A stretch of 64,000 bases of DNA from Clusia tigrina (lineage: Eukaryota > Arthropoda > Insecta > Diptera > Clusiidae). The notes beneath the pieces were generated by a model. The model made no database searches, was not told where the DNA came from, and worked only from the letters and a program-made list of their open reading frames with translations. Shown here in pieces: positions 11,667-24,607 of the stretch; position 1 is the stretch's first letter, and every line of letters begins with the position of its first letter. The DNA lies in contig OV050030.1 of assembly GCA_920105625.2 (NCBI GenBank), forward strand, positions 254,541,889 to 254,605,888. The letters run 5' to 3'. The translations under genes and the position numbers were made by a program.

Positions 11667-14032
11667 GAAGCTCCAGTAAAAAGTTACAAGCATTTGTATG
11701 TTGCAAACTTTGATTGGTGTAGGACGTACCGTATAGAAGTTAGGGCCATTTGAAGTTTTATCCGTGTTTGATTTGGGACTCAAGGGTAGCATAGCTTTGA
11801 GCGAAAGCTTAAATTGACAAGAGGCTCGAGTACTTAGTTGTTACAAAATTTCAAGGTTTTATGAAGCTCCAGTAAAAAGTTACAAGCATTTGTATGTTGA
11901 AAATTTTGATAGGTGTAGGTCGTACCGTATAGAAGGTAGGACCATTTGAAGTTTTATCAGTGTTTGATTTGGGACTCAAGGGTAGCATAACTTTGAGCGA
12001 TAGCTTAAATTGACAAGAGGCTCGAGTACTTAATTGTTACAAAATTTCAAGGTTTTATGAAGCTCCAGTAAAAAGTTACAAGCATTTGTATGTTGCAAAC
12101 TTTGATTGGTGTAGGACGTACCGTATAGAAGTTAGGGCCATTTGAAGCTTTATCAGTGTTTGGTTTGGGACTCAAGGGTAGCATAGCTTTGAGCGATAGC
12201 TTAAATTGACAAGAGGCTCGAGTACTTTATTGTTACAAAGTTTCAAGGTTTTATGACGCTCCTGTAAAAAGTTACATGCATTTGTATGTTGCAAACTTTG
12301 ATAGCTGTAGGACGTACCGTATAGAAGTTAGAGACATTTGAAGTCTTATCAGTGTTTGATTTGGGACTCAAGGGTAGCATAGCTTTGAGCTATAGCTTAA
12401 ATTGACAAGAGGCTCGAGTACTTAATTGTTACAAAATTTCAAGGTTTTATGAAGCTGCAGTAAAAAGTTAAAAGCATTTGTATGTTGCAAACTTTGTTAG
12501 GTGTAGGACGTACCGTATAGAAGTTAGGGCCATTTGAAGTTTTATCAGTGTTTGATTTGGGACTCAAGGGTAGCATAGCTTTCAGCGATAGCTTAAATTG
12601 ACAAGAGGCTTGAGTACTTAATTGTTCCAAACTTAATTGTTACAAAATTTCAAGGTTTTATGAAGCTGCAGTAAAAAGTTACAAGCATTTGTATGTTGCA
12701 AACTTTGATAGGTGTAGGACATACCGTATAGAAGTTAGGGCCATTTGAAGTTTTATCAGTGTTTGATTTGGGACTCAAGGGTAGCATAGCTTTGAGCGAT
12801 AGCTTAAATTGACAAGAGGCTCGAGTACTTTATTGTTACAAAATTTCAAGGTTTTATGACGCTCCAGTAAAAAGTTACAAGCATTTGTATGTAGCAAACT
12901 TTGATAGGTGTAGGACGTACCGTATAGAATTTAGGGCCATTTGAAGTTTTATCAGTGTTTGATTTGGGTCTCAAGGGTAGCATAGCTTTGGCCGATAGCT
13001 TAAATTGACAAGAGGCTCGAGTACTTTATTGTTACAAATTTCAAGGTTTTATGACGCTCCAGTAAAAAGTTACAAGCATTTGTATGTTGCAAACTTTGAT
13101 AGGTGTAGGACGTACAGTATAGAAGTTAGGGCCATTTGCAGTTTTATCAGTGTTTGATTTGGGACTCAAGGATAGCATAGCTTTGAGCGATACCTTAAAT
13201 TGACAAGAGGCTCGAGTACTTAATTGTTACAAAATTTCAAGGTTTTATGAAGCTCCAGTAAAAAGTTACAAGCATTTGTATACTGCAAATTTTGATAGGT
13301 GTAGGACGTACCGTATAGAAGGTAGGGCCATTTGAAGTTTTATCAGTGTTTGATTTGGGACTCAAGGGTAGCATAGCTTTGAGCGATAGCTTAAATTGAC
13401 AAGAGGCTCGAGTACTTAATTGTTACAAAATTTCAAGGTTTTATGAAGCTCCAGTAAAAAGTTACAAGCATTTGTATATTGCAAACTTTGATAGCTGTAG
13501 AACGTACCGTATAGAAGTTAGGGAAATTTGAAGTTTTATCAGTGATTGATTTGGGACTCAAGGGTAGCATAGCTTTGAGCGATAGCTTAAGTTGACAAGA
13601 GGCTCGAGTACTTTATTCTTACAAAATTTCAAGGTTTTGTGACGCTCCAGTAAAAAGTTACAAGCATTTGTATGTTGCAAACTTTGATAGGTGTAGCACG
13701 TACCGTATAGAAGTTAGGTCCATTTGAAGTTTTATCAGTGTTTGATTTGGGACTCAAGGGTAGCATAGCTTTGAGCGACAGCTTAAATTGACAAGAGGCT
13801 CGAGCACTTTATTGTTACAAAAGTTCAAGGTTTTATGACGCTCCAGTAAAAAGTTACAACCATTTGTATGTTGCAAACTTTGATAGGTGTAGGACGTACC
13901 ATATAGAAGTTTGGGCCATTTGAAGTTTTATCAGTGTTTGATTTGGGACTCAAGGGTATCATAGCTTTGAGCGATAGCTTAAATTGACAAGAGGCTCGAG
14001 TACTTAATTGTTACAAAATTTCAAGGTTTTAT
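11667..14032. repeat. 12-unit higher-order repeat, copy 2 (2,366 bp)
   Basis: It matches 9301-11666 at a constant 2,366-bp offset. The private differences I noticed are 'gttaaaagc' near 12479, 'tatactgc' near 13281 and 'ttttgtgac' near 13637. That is very high identity over 2.4 kb and implies a recent duplication. Similarity ends at about 14032, where the following units differ ('ttatatgttgc', 'aggcgtagg'). Confidence 0.92.
12451..12661. repeat. 211-bp unit with 15-bp insertion, copy 3
   Basis: This is the third and last copy of the 15-bp insertion, at 12627-12641, 2,366 bp after copy 2. It has a private change, 'agttaaaagc' for 'agttacaagc', near 12479. The related block beginning at 15403 starts just after the point where this insertion would lie, so a fourth copy is absent. 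Confidence 0.93.
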
Positions 14033-15402
14033 GAAGCTCCAGTAAAAAGTTACAAGCATTTATATGTTGCAAACTTTGATAGGCGTAGGACGTACCGTAT
14101 AGAAGTTTGGGCCATTTGAAGTTTTATCAGTGTTTGATTTGGGACTCAAGGGTAGCATAGCTTTGAGCGAAAGCTTAAATTGACACGAGGCTCGAGTACT
14201 TTATTGTTACAAAATTTCAAGGTTTTATGACGCTCTAGTAAAAAGTTACAAGCATTTGTATGTTGCAAACTTTGATAGGTGTAGGACGTACCGTATAGAA
14301 GTTAGGGCCATTTGAAGTTTTATCAGTGTTTTATTTGGGGCTCTAGGGTAGCATAGCTTTGAGCGAAGCTTAAATTGACAAGAGGCTCGAGTACTTAATT
14401 GTTACAAAATTTCAAGGTTTTCTGAAGCTCCAGTAAAAAGTTACAACCATTTGTATGTTGCAAACTTTGATAGGTGTAGGACGTACCGTATAGAAGTTAG
14501 GGCCATTTGAAGTTTTATCAGTGTTTGATTTGGGACTCAAGGGTAGCATAGCTTTGAGCCATAGCTTAAATTGACAAGAGGCTCGAGTACTTTATTGTTA
14601 CAAAATTTCAAGGTTTTACGACGCTCTAGTAAAAAGTTACAAGCATTTGTATGTTGCAAACTTTGATAGGTGTAGGACGTACCGTATAGAAGTTAGGGCC
14701 ATTTGAAGTTTTATCAGTGTTTGATTTGGGGCTCTAGGGTAGAATAGCTTTGAGCGATAGCTTAAATTGACAAGAGGCTCGAGTACTTAATTATTACAAA
14801 ATTTCAAGGTTTTATGAAGCTCCAGTAAAAAGTTACAAGCATTTGTATGTTGCAAACTTTGATAGGTGTAGCACTTACCGTATAGAAATTTGGGCCATTT
14901 GAAGTTTTATCAGTGTTTGATTTGGGACTCAAGGGTATCATAGCTTTGAGCGATAGCTTAAATTGACAAGAGGCTCGAGTACTTAATTGTTACAAAATTT
15001 CAAGGTTTTATGAAGCTCCAGTAAAAAGTTACAAGCATTTGTATGTTGCAAACTTTGATAGGCGTAGGACGTACCGTATAGAAGTTTGGGCCATTTGAAG
15101 TTTTATCAGTGTTTGATTTGGGACTCAAGGGTAGCATAGCTTTGAGCGAAAGCTTAAATTGACAAGAGGCTCGAGTACTTTATTGTTACAAAATTTCAAG
15201 GTTTTATGACGCTCTAGTAAAAAGTTACAAGCATTTGTATGTTGCAAACTTTGATAGGTGTAGGACGTACCGTATAAAAGTTAGGGCCATTTGAAGTTTT
15301 ATCAGTGTTTTATTTGGGGCTCTAGGGTAGCATAGCTTTGAGCGAAGCTTAAATTGACAAGAGGCTCGAGTACTTAATTGTTACAAAATTTCAAGGTTTT
15401 AT
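12662..15402. repeat. 14-unit higher-order repeat, copy 1 (2,741 bp)
   Basis: Fourteen units match 15403-18143 at a constant 2,741-bp offset (14 x 196 minus 3). The three missing bases are one 'caaatttc' unit and two 'gcgaagctt' units. The block overlaps the second 12-unit repeat, so the two duplications are nested. Shared markers include 'gtatgtagc', 'ggccgatagc', 'gtagcacgtacc', 'acaaccatttg' and 'aggcgtagg'. Confidence 0.92.
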
Positions 15403-18143
15403 GAAGCTGCAGTAAAAAGTTACAAGCATTTGTATGTTGCAAACTTTGATAGGTGTAGGACGTACCGTATAGAAGTTAGGGCCATTTGAAGTTTTATCAG
15501 TGTTTGATTTGGGACTCAAGGGTAGCATAGCTTTGAGCGATAGCTTAAATTGACAAGAGGCTCGAGTACTTTATTGTTACAAAATTTCAAGGTTTTATGA
15601 CGCTCCAGTAAAAAGTTACAAGCATTTGTATGTAGCAAACTTTGATAGGTGTAGGACGTACCGTATAGAATTTAGGGCCATTTGAAGTTTTATCAGTGTT
15701 TGATTTGGGTCTCAAGGGTAGCATAGCTTTGGCCGATAGCTTAAATTGACAAGAGGCTCGAGTACTTTATTGTTACAAATTTCAAGGTTTTATGACGCTC
15801 CAGTAAAAAGTTACAAGCATTTGTATGTTGCAAACTTTGATAGGTGTAGGACGTACAGTATAGAAGTTAGGGCCATTTGCAGTTTTATCAGTGTTTGATT
15901 TGGGACTCAAGGATAGCATAGCTTTGAGCGATACCTTAAATTGACAAGAGGCTCGAGTACTTAATTGTTACAAAATTTCAAGGTTTTATGAAGCTCCAGT
16001 AAAAAGTTACAAGCATTTGTATATTGCAAATTTTGATAGGTGTAGGACGTACCGTATAGAAGGTAGGGCCATTTGAAGTTTTATCAGTGTTTGATTTGGG
16101 ACTCAAGGGTAGCATAGCTTTGAGCGATAGCTTAAATTGACAAGAGGCTCGAGTACTTAATTGTTACAAAATTTCAAGGTTTTATGAAGCTCCAGTAAAA
16201 AGTTACAAGCATTTGTATATTGCAAACTTTGATAGCTGTAGAACGTACCGTATAGAAGTTAGGGAAATTTGAAGTTTTATCAGTGATTGATTTGGGACTC
16301 AAGGGTGGCATAGCTTTGAGCGATAGCTTAAGTTGACAAGAGGCTCGAGTACTTTATTCTTACAAAATTTCAAGGTTTTATGACGCTCCAGTAAAAAGTT
16401 ACAAGCATTTGTATGTTGCAAACTTTGATAGGTGTAGCACGTACCGTATAGAAGTTAGGTCCATTTGAAGTTTTATCAGTGTTTGATTTGGGACTCAAGG
16501 GTAGCATAGCTTTGAGCGACAGCTTAAATTGACAAGAGGCTCGAGCACTTTATTGTTACAAAAGTTCAAGGTTTTATGACGCTCCAGTAAAAAGTTACAA
16601 CCATTTGTATGTTGCAAACTTTGATAGGTGTAGGACGTACCATATAGAAGTTTGGGCCATTTGAAGTTTTATCAGTGTTTGATTTGGGACTCAAGGGTAT
16701 CATAGCTTTGAGCGATAGCTTAAATTGACAAGAGGCTCGAGTACTTAATTGTTACAAAATTTCAAGGTTTTATGAAGCTCCAGTAAAAAGTTACAAGCAT
16801 TTGTATGTTGCAAACTTTGATAGGCGTAGGACGTACCGTATAGAAGTTTGGGCCATTTGAAGTTTTATCAGTGTTTGATTTGGGACTCAAGGGTAGCATA
16901 GCTTTGAGCGAAAGCTTAAATTGACACGAGGCTCGAGTACTTTATTGTTACAAAATTTCAAGGTTTTATGACGCTCTAGTAAAAAGTTACAAGCATTTGT
17001 ATGTTGCAAACTTTGATAGGTGTAGGACGTACCGTATAGAAGTTAGGGCCATTTGAAGTTTTATCAGTGTTTTATTTGGGGCTCTAGGGTAGCATAGCTT
17101 TGAGCGAAGCTTAAATTGACAAGAGGCTCGAGAACTTAATTGTTACAAAATTTCAAGGTTTTATGAAGCTCCAGTAAAAAGTTACAACCATTTGTATGTT
17201 GCAAACTTTGATAGGTGTAGGACGTACCGTATAGAAGTTAGGGCCATTTGAAGTTTTATCAGTGTTTGATTTGGGACTCAAGGGTAGCATAGCTTTGAGC
17301 CATAGCTTAAATTGACAAGAGGCTCGAGTACTTTATTGTTACAAAATTTCAAGGTTTTACGACGCTCTAGTAAAAAGTTACAAGCATTTGTATGTTGCAA
17401 ACTTTGATAGGTGTAGGACGTACCGTATAGAAGTTAGGGCCATTTGAAGTTTTATCAGTGTTTGATTTAGGGCTCTAGGGTAGAATAGCTTTGAGCGATA
17501 GCTTAAATTGACAAGAGGCTCGAGTACTTAATTATTACAAAATTTCAAGGTTTTATGAAGCTCCAGTAAAAAGTTACAAGCATTTGTATGTTGCAAACTT
17601 TGATAGGTGTAGCACGTACCGTATAGAAGTTTGGGCCATTTGAAGTTTTATCAGTGTTTGATTTGGGACTCAAGGGTATCATAGCTTTGAGCGATAGCTT
17701 AAATTGACAAGAGGCTCGAGTACTTAATTGTTACAAAATTTCAAGGTTTTATGAAGCTCCAGTAAAAAGTTACAAGCATTTGTATGTTGCAAACTTTGAT
17801 AGGCGTAGGACGTACCGTATAGAAGTTTGGGCCATTTGAAGTTTTATCAGTGTTTGATTTGGGACTCAAGGGTAGCATAGCTTTGAGCGAAAGCTTAAAT
17901 TGACAAGAGGCTCGAGTACTTTATTGTTACAAAATTTCAAGGTTTTATGACGCTCTAGTAAAAAGTTACAAGCATTTGTATGTTGCAAACTTTGATAGGT
18001 GTAGGACGTACCGTATAAAAGTTAGGGCCATTTGAAGTTTTATCAGTGTTTTATTTGGGGCTCTAGGGTAGCATAGCTTTGAGCGAAGCTTAAATTGACA
18101 AGAGGCTCGAGTACTTAATTGTTACAAAATTTCAAGGTTTTAT
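15403..18143. repeat. 14-unit higher-order repeat, copy 2 (2,741 bp)
   Basis: It matches 12662-15402 with about nine substitutions that I could spot, including 'agggtggcat' near 16303, 'gagaacttaa' near 17130 and 'gatttagggctc' near 17464. Where copy 1 has 'tatactgc' and 'ttttgtgac', this copy has the form seen in 9301-11666, so those changes arose privately in the middle copy. Divergence resumes after 18143, where 'gctccag' replaces 'gctgcag'. Confidence 0.92.
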
Positions 18144-21100
18144 GAAGCTCCAGTAAAAAGTTACAACCATTTGTATGTTGCAAACTTTGATAGGTGTAGG
18201 ACGTGCCGTATAGAAGTTAGGGCCATTTGAAGTTTTATCAGTGTTTGATTTGGGACTCAAGGGTAGCATAGCTTTGAGCCATAGCTTAAATTGACAAGAG
18301 GCTCGAGTACTTTATTGTTAAAAATTTCAAGGTTTTACGACGCTCTAGTAAAAAGTTACAAGCATTTGTATGTTGCAAACTTTGATAGGTGTAGGACGTA
18401 CCGTATAGAAGTTAGGGCCATTTGAAGTTTTATCAGTGTTTGATTTGGGGCTCTAGGGTAGAATAGCTTTGAGCGATAGCTTAAATTGACAAGAGGCTCG
18501 AGTACTTAATTATTACAAAATTTCAAGGTTTTATGAAGCTCCAGTAAAAAGTTACAAGCATTCGTATGTTGCAAACTTTGATAGCTGTAGGACGTACCGT
18601 ATAGAAGTTAGGGACATTTGACGTTTTATCAGTGTTTGATTTGGGACTCAAGGGTAGCATAGCTTTGAGCGATAGCTTAAATTGACAAGAGGCTCGAGTA
18701 CTTTATTGTTACAAAATTTCAAGGTTTTATGACGCTCTAGTAAAAAGTTACAAGCATTGGTATGTTTCAAACTTTGAAAGGTGTAGGACGAACCGATAGA
18801 AGTTAGGGCCATTTGAAGTTTTATCAGTGTTTGATTTGGGACTCTAGGGTAGCATAGCTTTGAGCGATAGCTTAAATTGACCAGAGGCTCGAGTACTTAA
18901 TTGTTACAAAATTTCAAGGCTTTATGACGCTATAGTAAAAAGTAACAAGCATTTGTATGTTGCAAACTTTGATAAGTGTAGGACGTACAGTATAGAAGTT
19001 AGGGCCATTTGAAGTTTTATCAGTGTTTGATTTGTTACTCAAGGATAGCATAGCTTTGAGCGATACCTTAAATTGACAAGAGGCTCGAGTACTTAATTGT
19101 TACAAAATTTCAAGGTTTTATGAAGCACCAGTAAAAAGTTACAAGCATTTGTATGTTGCAAATTTTGATAGGTGTAGGACGTACCGTATAGAAGGTAGGG
19201 CCATTTGAAGTTTTATCAGTGTTTGATTTGGGACTCAAGGGTAGCATAGCTTTGAGCGATAGCTTAAATTGACAAGAGGCTCGAGTACTTAATTGTTACA
19301 AAATTTCAAGGTTTTATGAAGCTCCAGTAAAAAGTTACAAGCATTTGTATGTTGCAAACTTTGATACGTGTAGGACGTACCGTATAGAAGTTAGGGCCAT
19401 TTGAAGTTTTATCAGTGTTTGATTTGGGACTCAAGGGTAGCATAGCTTTGAGCGACAGCTTAAATTGACAAGAGGCTCGAGTACTTTATTGTTACAAAAT
19501 TTCAAGGTTTTATGACGCTCCAGTAAAAAGTTACAAGCATTTGTATGTTGCAAACTTTGATAGGTGTAGGACGTACCGTATAGAAGTTTGGGCCATTTGA
19601 AGTTTTATCAGTGTTTGATTTGGGACTCAAGGGTATGATAGCTTTGAGCGATAGCTTAAATTGACAAGAGGCTCGAGTACTTAATTGTTACAAAATTTCA
19701 AGGTTTTATGAAGCTCCAGTAAAAAGTTACAAGCATTTGTATGTTGCAAACTGTGATAGGTGTAGGACGTACGGTATAGAAGTTAGGGCCATTTGAAGTT
19801 TTATCAGTGTTTGATTTGGGACTCAAGGGTAGCATAGCTTTGAGCCATAGCTTAAATTGACAAGAGGCTCGAGTTCTTTATTGTTACAAAATTTCAAGGT
19901 TTTACGACGCTCTAGTAAAAAGTTACAAGCATTTGTATGTTGCAAACTTTGATAGGTGTAGGACGTACCGTATAGAAGTTAGGGCCATTTGAAGTTTTAT
20001 CAGTGTTTGATTTGGGGCTCTAGGGTAGCATAGCTTTGAGCGATAGCTTAAATTGACAAGAGGCTCGAGTACTTAATTATTACAAAATTTCAAGGTTTTA
20101 TGAAGCTCCAGTAAAAAGTTACAAGCATTTGTATGTTGCAAACTTTGATAGGTGTAGGACGTACCGTATAGAAGTTAGGGACATTTGAAGTTTTATCAGT
20201 GTTTGATTTGGGACTCAAGGGTAGCATAGCTTTGAGCGATAGCTTAAATTGACAAGAGGCTCGAGTACTTTATTGTTACAAAATTTCAAGGTTTTATGAC
20301 GCTCCAGTAAAAAGTTACAAGCATTTGTATGTTGCAAACTTTGATAGGTGTAGGACGTACCGTATAGAAGTTTGGGCCATTTGAAGTTTTATCCGTGTTT
20401 GATTTGGGACTCAAGGGTATCATAGCTTTGAGCGATAGCTTAAATTGACAAGAGGCTCGAGTACTTAATTGTTACAAAATTTCAAGGTTTTATGAAGCTC
20501 CAGTAAAAAGTTACAAGCATTTGTATATTGCAAACTTTGATAGGCGTAGGACGTACCGTATAGAAGTTTGGGCCATTTGAAGTTTTATCAGTGTTTGATT
20601 TGGGACTCAATGGTAGCATAGCTTTGAGCGAAAGCTTAAATTGACAAGCGGCTCGAGTACTTTATTGTTACAAAATTTCAAGGTTTTATGACGCTCTAGT
20701 AAAAAGTTACAAGCATTTGTATGTTGCAAACTTTGATAGGTATAGGACGTACCGTATAGAAGTTAGGGCCATTTGAAGTTTTATCAGTGTTTTATTTGGG
20801 GCTCTAGGGTAGCATACCTTTGAGCGAAGCTTAAATTGACAAGAGGCTCGAGTACTTAATTGTTACAAAATTTCAAGGTTTTATGAAGCTCCAGTAAAAA
20901 GTTACAACCATTTGTATGTTGCAAACTTTGATAGGTGTAGGTCGTACCGTATAGAAGTTAGGGCCATTTGAAGTTTTATCAGTGTTTGATTTGGGACTCA
21001 AGGGTAGCATAGCTTTGAGCCATAGCTTAAATTGACAAGAGGCTCGAGAACTTTATTGTTACAAAATTTCAAGGTTTTACGACGCTCTAGTAAAAAGTTA

Positions 21101-22844
21101 CAAGCATTTGTATGTTGTAAACTTTGATAGGTGTAGGACGTACCGTATAGAAGTTAGGGCCATTTGAAGTTTTATCAGTGTTTGATTTGGGGCTCTAGGG
21201 TAGAATAGCTTTGAGCGATAGCTTAAATTGACAAGAGGCTCGAGTACTTAATTATTACAAAATTTCAAGGTTTTATGAAGCTCCAGTAAAAAGTTACAAG
21301 CATTTGTATGTTGCAAACTTTGATAGGTGTAGGACGTACCGTATAGAAGTTAGGGACATTTGAAGTTTTATCAGTGTTTGATTTGGGACTCAAGGGTAGC
21401 ATAGCTTTGAGCGATAGCTTAAATTGACAAGAGGCTCGAGTACTTTATTGTTACAAAATTTCAAGGTTTTATGACGCTCTAGTAAAAAGTTACAAGCATT
21501 TGTATGTTGCAAACTTTGATAGGTGTAGGACGTACCGTATAGAAGTTAGGGCCATTTGAAGTTTTATCAGTGTTTGATTTTTGGCTCTAGGGTAGAATAG
21601 CTTTGAGCGATAGCTTAAATTGACAAGAGGCTCGAGTACTTAATTATTACAAAATTTCAAGGTTTTATGAAGCTCCAGTAAAAAGTTACAAGCATTTGTA
21701 TGTTGCAAACTTTGATAGGTGTAGGACGTACCGTATAGAAGTTAGGGCCATTTGAAGTTTTATCAGTGTTTGATTTGGGGCTCTAGGGTAGCATAGCTTT
21801 GAGCGAAAGCTTAAATTGACAAGAGGCTCGAGTTCTTTATTGTTACAAAATTTCAAGGTTTTACGACGCTCTAGTAAAAAGTTACAAGCATTTGTATGTT
21901 GCAAACTTTGATAGGTGTAGGACGTACCGTATAGAAGTTAGGGCCATTTGAAGTTTTATCAGTGTTTGATTTGGGGCTCTAGGGTAGCATAGCTTTGAGC
22001 GATAGCTTAAATTGACAAGAGGCTCGAGTACTTAATTATTACAAAATTTCAAGGTTTTATGAAGCTCCAGTAAAAAGTTACAAGCATTTGTATGTTGCAA
22101 ACTTTGATAGGTGTAGGACGTACCGTATAGAAGTTAGGGACATTTGAAGTTTTATCAGTGTTTGAGTTTGGACTCTAGGGTAGCATAGCTTTGAGCGATA
22201 GCTTAAATTGACCAGAGGCTCGAGTACTTAATTGTTACAAAATTTCAAGGTTTTATGAAGCTCCAGTAAAAAGTTACAAGCATTTGTATGTTGCAAACTT
22301 TGATAGGTGTAGGACGTACCGTATAGAAGTTAGGGCCATTTGAAGTTTTATCAGTGTTTGATTTGGGACTCAAGGGTAGCATAGCTTTGAGCGATAGCTT
22401 AAATTGACAAGAGGCTCGAGTACTTTATTGTTACAAAATTTCAAGGTTTTATGACGCTCCAGTAAAAAGTTACAAGCATTTGTATGTTGCAAACTTTGAT
22501 AGGTGTAGGACGTACAGTATAGAAGTTAGGGCCATTTGAAGTTTTATCAGTGTTTGATTTGGGACTCAAGGATAGCATAGCTTTGAGCGATACCTTAAAT
22601 TGACAAGAGGCTCGAGTACTTAATTGTTACAAAATTTCAAGGTTTTATGAAGCTCCAGTAAAAAGTTACAAGCATTTGTACGTTGCAAATTTTGATAGGT
22701 GTAGGACGTACCGTATAGAAGGTAGGGCCATTTGAAGTTTTATCAGTGTTTGATTTGGGACTCAAGGGTAGCATAGCTTTGAGCGATAGCTTAAATTGAC
22801 AAGAAGCTCGAGTACTTAATTGTTACAAAATTTCAAGGTTTTAT
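18144..22844. repeat. Mosaic satellite units without a clear long period
   Basis: Units continue without interruption. Variants seen elsewhere ('gagccatagc', 'ttttacgacgc', 'ggggctctaggg', 'aattattac', 'gaaccgatag', 'aggcgtagg') appear in changing order. I could not fix one exact higher-order period by reading, although pieces resemble 15.4-18.1 kb and 28-33 kb. Nothing other than satellite is visible. Confidence 0.75.
22257..22452 (+). repeat. Reference 196-bp satellite unit
   Basis: This copy is close to the majority sequence and serves as the reference for unit positions used in this annotation. It begins at 'gaagctccag' (positions 1-10). By count it has 72 G+C of 196. Landmarks are an A-run at 12-16, 'ggacgtaccg' at 56-65, 'gaagttttatc' at 86-96, 'gggactcaaggg' at 109-120, 'gagcgatagc' at 133-142, overlapping XhoI and ScaI recognition sequences at 159-168, and 'caaaatttcaagg' at 178-190. 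The start point is arbitrary because the array is continuous. Confidence 0.95.
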
Positions 22845-24607
22845 GAAGCTCCAGTAAAAAGTTACAAGCATTTGTATGTTGCAAACTTTGATAGGCGTAG
22901 GACGTACCGTATAGAAGTTTGGGCCATTTGAAGTTTTATCAGTGTTTGATTTGGGACTCAAGGGTAGCATAGCTTTGAGCGAAAGCTTAAATTGACAAGC
23001 GGCTCGAGTACTTTATTGTTACAAAATTTCAAGGTTTTATGACGCTCTAGTAAAAAGTTACAAGCATTTGTATGTTGCAAACTTTGATAGGTGTAGGACG
23101 TACCGTATAGAAGTTAGGGCCATTTGAAGTTTTATCAGTGTTTTATTTGGGGCTCTAGGGTAGCATAGCTTTGAGCGAAGCTTAAATTGACAAGAGGCTC
23201 GAGTACTTAATTGTTACAAAATTTCAAGGTTTTATGAAGCTCCAGTAAAAAGTTACTACCATTTGTATGTTGCAAACTTTGATAGGTGTAGGACGTACCG
23301 TATAGAAGTTGGGGCCATTTGAAGTTTTATCAGTGTTTGATTTGGGACTCAAGGGTAGCATAGCTTTGAGCCATAGCTTAAATTGACAAGAGGCTCGAGA
23401 ACTTTATTGTTACAAAATTTCAAGGTTTTACGGCGCTCTAGTAAAAAGTTACAAGGATTTGTATGTTGCAAACTTTGATAGGTGTAGGACGTACCGTATA
23501 GAAGTTAGGGCCATTTGAAGTTTTATCAGTGTTTGATTTGGGGCTCTAGGGTAGAATAGCTTTGAGCGATAGCTTAAATTGACAAGAGGCTCGAGTAGTT
23601 AATTATTACAAAATTTCAAGGTTTTATGAAGCTCCAGTAAAAAGTTACAAGCATTTGTATGTTGCAAACTTTGATAGGTGTAGGACGTACCGTATAGAAG
23701 TTAGGGCCATTTGAAGTTTTATCAGTGTTTGATTTGGGACTCAAGGGTAGCATAGCTTTGAGCGATAGCTTAAATTGAGAAGAGGCTCGAGTACTTAATT
23801 GTTACAAAATTTCAAGGTTTTATGAAGCTCCAGTAAAAAGTTACTAGCATTTGTATGTTGCAAACTTTGATAGGTGTAGGACGTACCGTATAGAAGTTAG
23901 GGCCATTTGAAGTTTTATCAGTGTTTGATTTGGGACTCAAGGGTAGCATAGCTTTGAGCGACAGCTTAAATTGACAAGAGGCTCGAGTACTTTATTGTTA
24001 CAAAATTTCAAGGTTTTATGACGCTCCAGTAAAAAGTTACAAGCATTTGTATGTTGCAAACTTTGATAGGTGTAGGACGTACCGTATAGAAGTTTGGGCC
24101 ATTTGAAGTTTTATCAGTGTTTGATTTGGGACTCAAGGGTATCATAGCTTTGAGCGATAGCTTAAATTGACAAGAGGCTCGAGTACTTAATTGTTACAAA
24201 ATTTCAAGGTTTAATGAAGCTCCAGTAAAAAGTTACAAGCATTTGTATGTTGCAAACTTTGATAGGTGTATTACGTACCGTATAGAAGTTTGGGCCATTT
24301 GAAGTTTTATCAGTGTTTGATTTGGGACTCAAGGGTAGCATAGCTTTGAGCGAAAGCTTAAATTGACAAGAGGCTCGAGTTCCTTATTGTTACAAAATTT
24401 CAAGGTTTTATGACGCTCTAGTAAAAAGTTACAAGCATTTGTATGTTGCAAACTTTGATAGGTGTAGGACGTACCGTATAGAAGTTAGGGCCATTTGAAG
24501 TTTTATCAGTGTTCGATTTGGGGCTCTAGGGTAGCATAGCTTTGAGCGATAGCTTAAATTGACAAGAGGCTCGAGTACTTAACTATTACAAAATTTCAAG
24601 GTTTTAT
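22845..24607. repeat. 9-unit higher-order block, copy 1 (1,763 bp)
   Basis: Nine units separate matching starts at 22845 and 24608. The first five, to about 23.87 kb, match the second copy closely. Markers are 'gacaagcggctcg', 'ttttatttgggg', 'ttactaccatttg', 'gttggggcc', 'ttttacggcgc' and 'acaaggatttg'. The remaining units match further downstream at a larger offset because the second copy contains two extra units. Confidence 0.82.
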
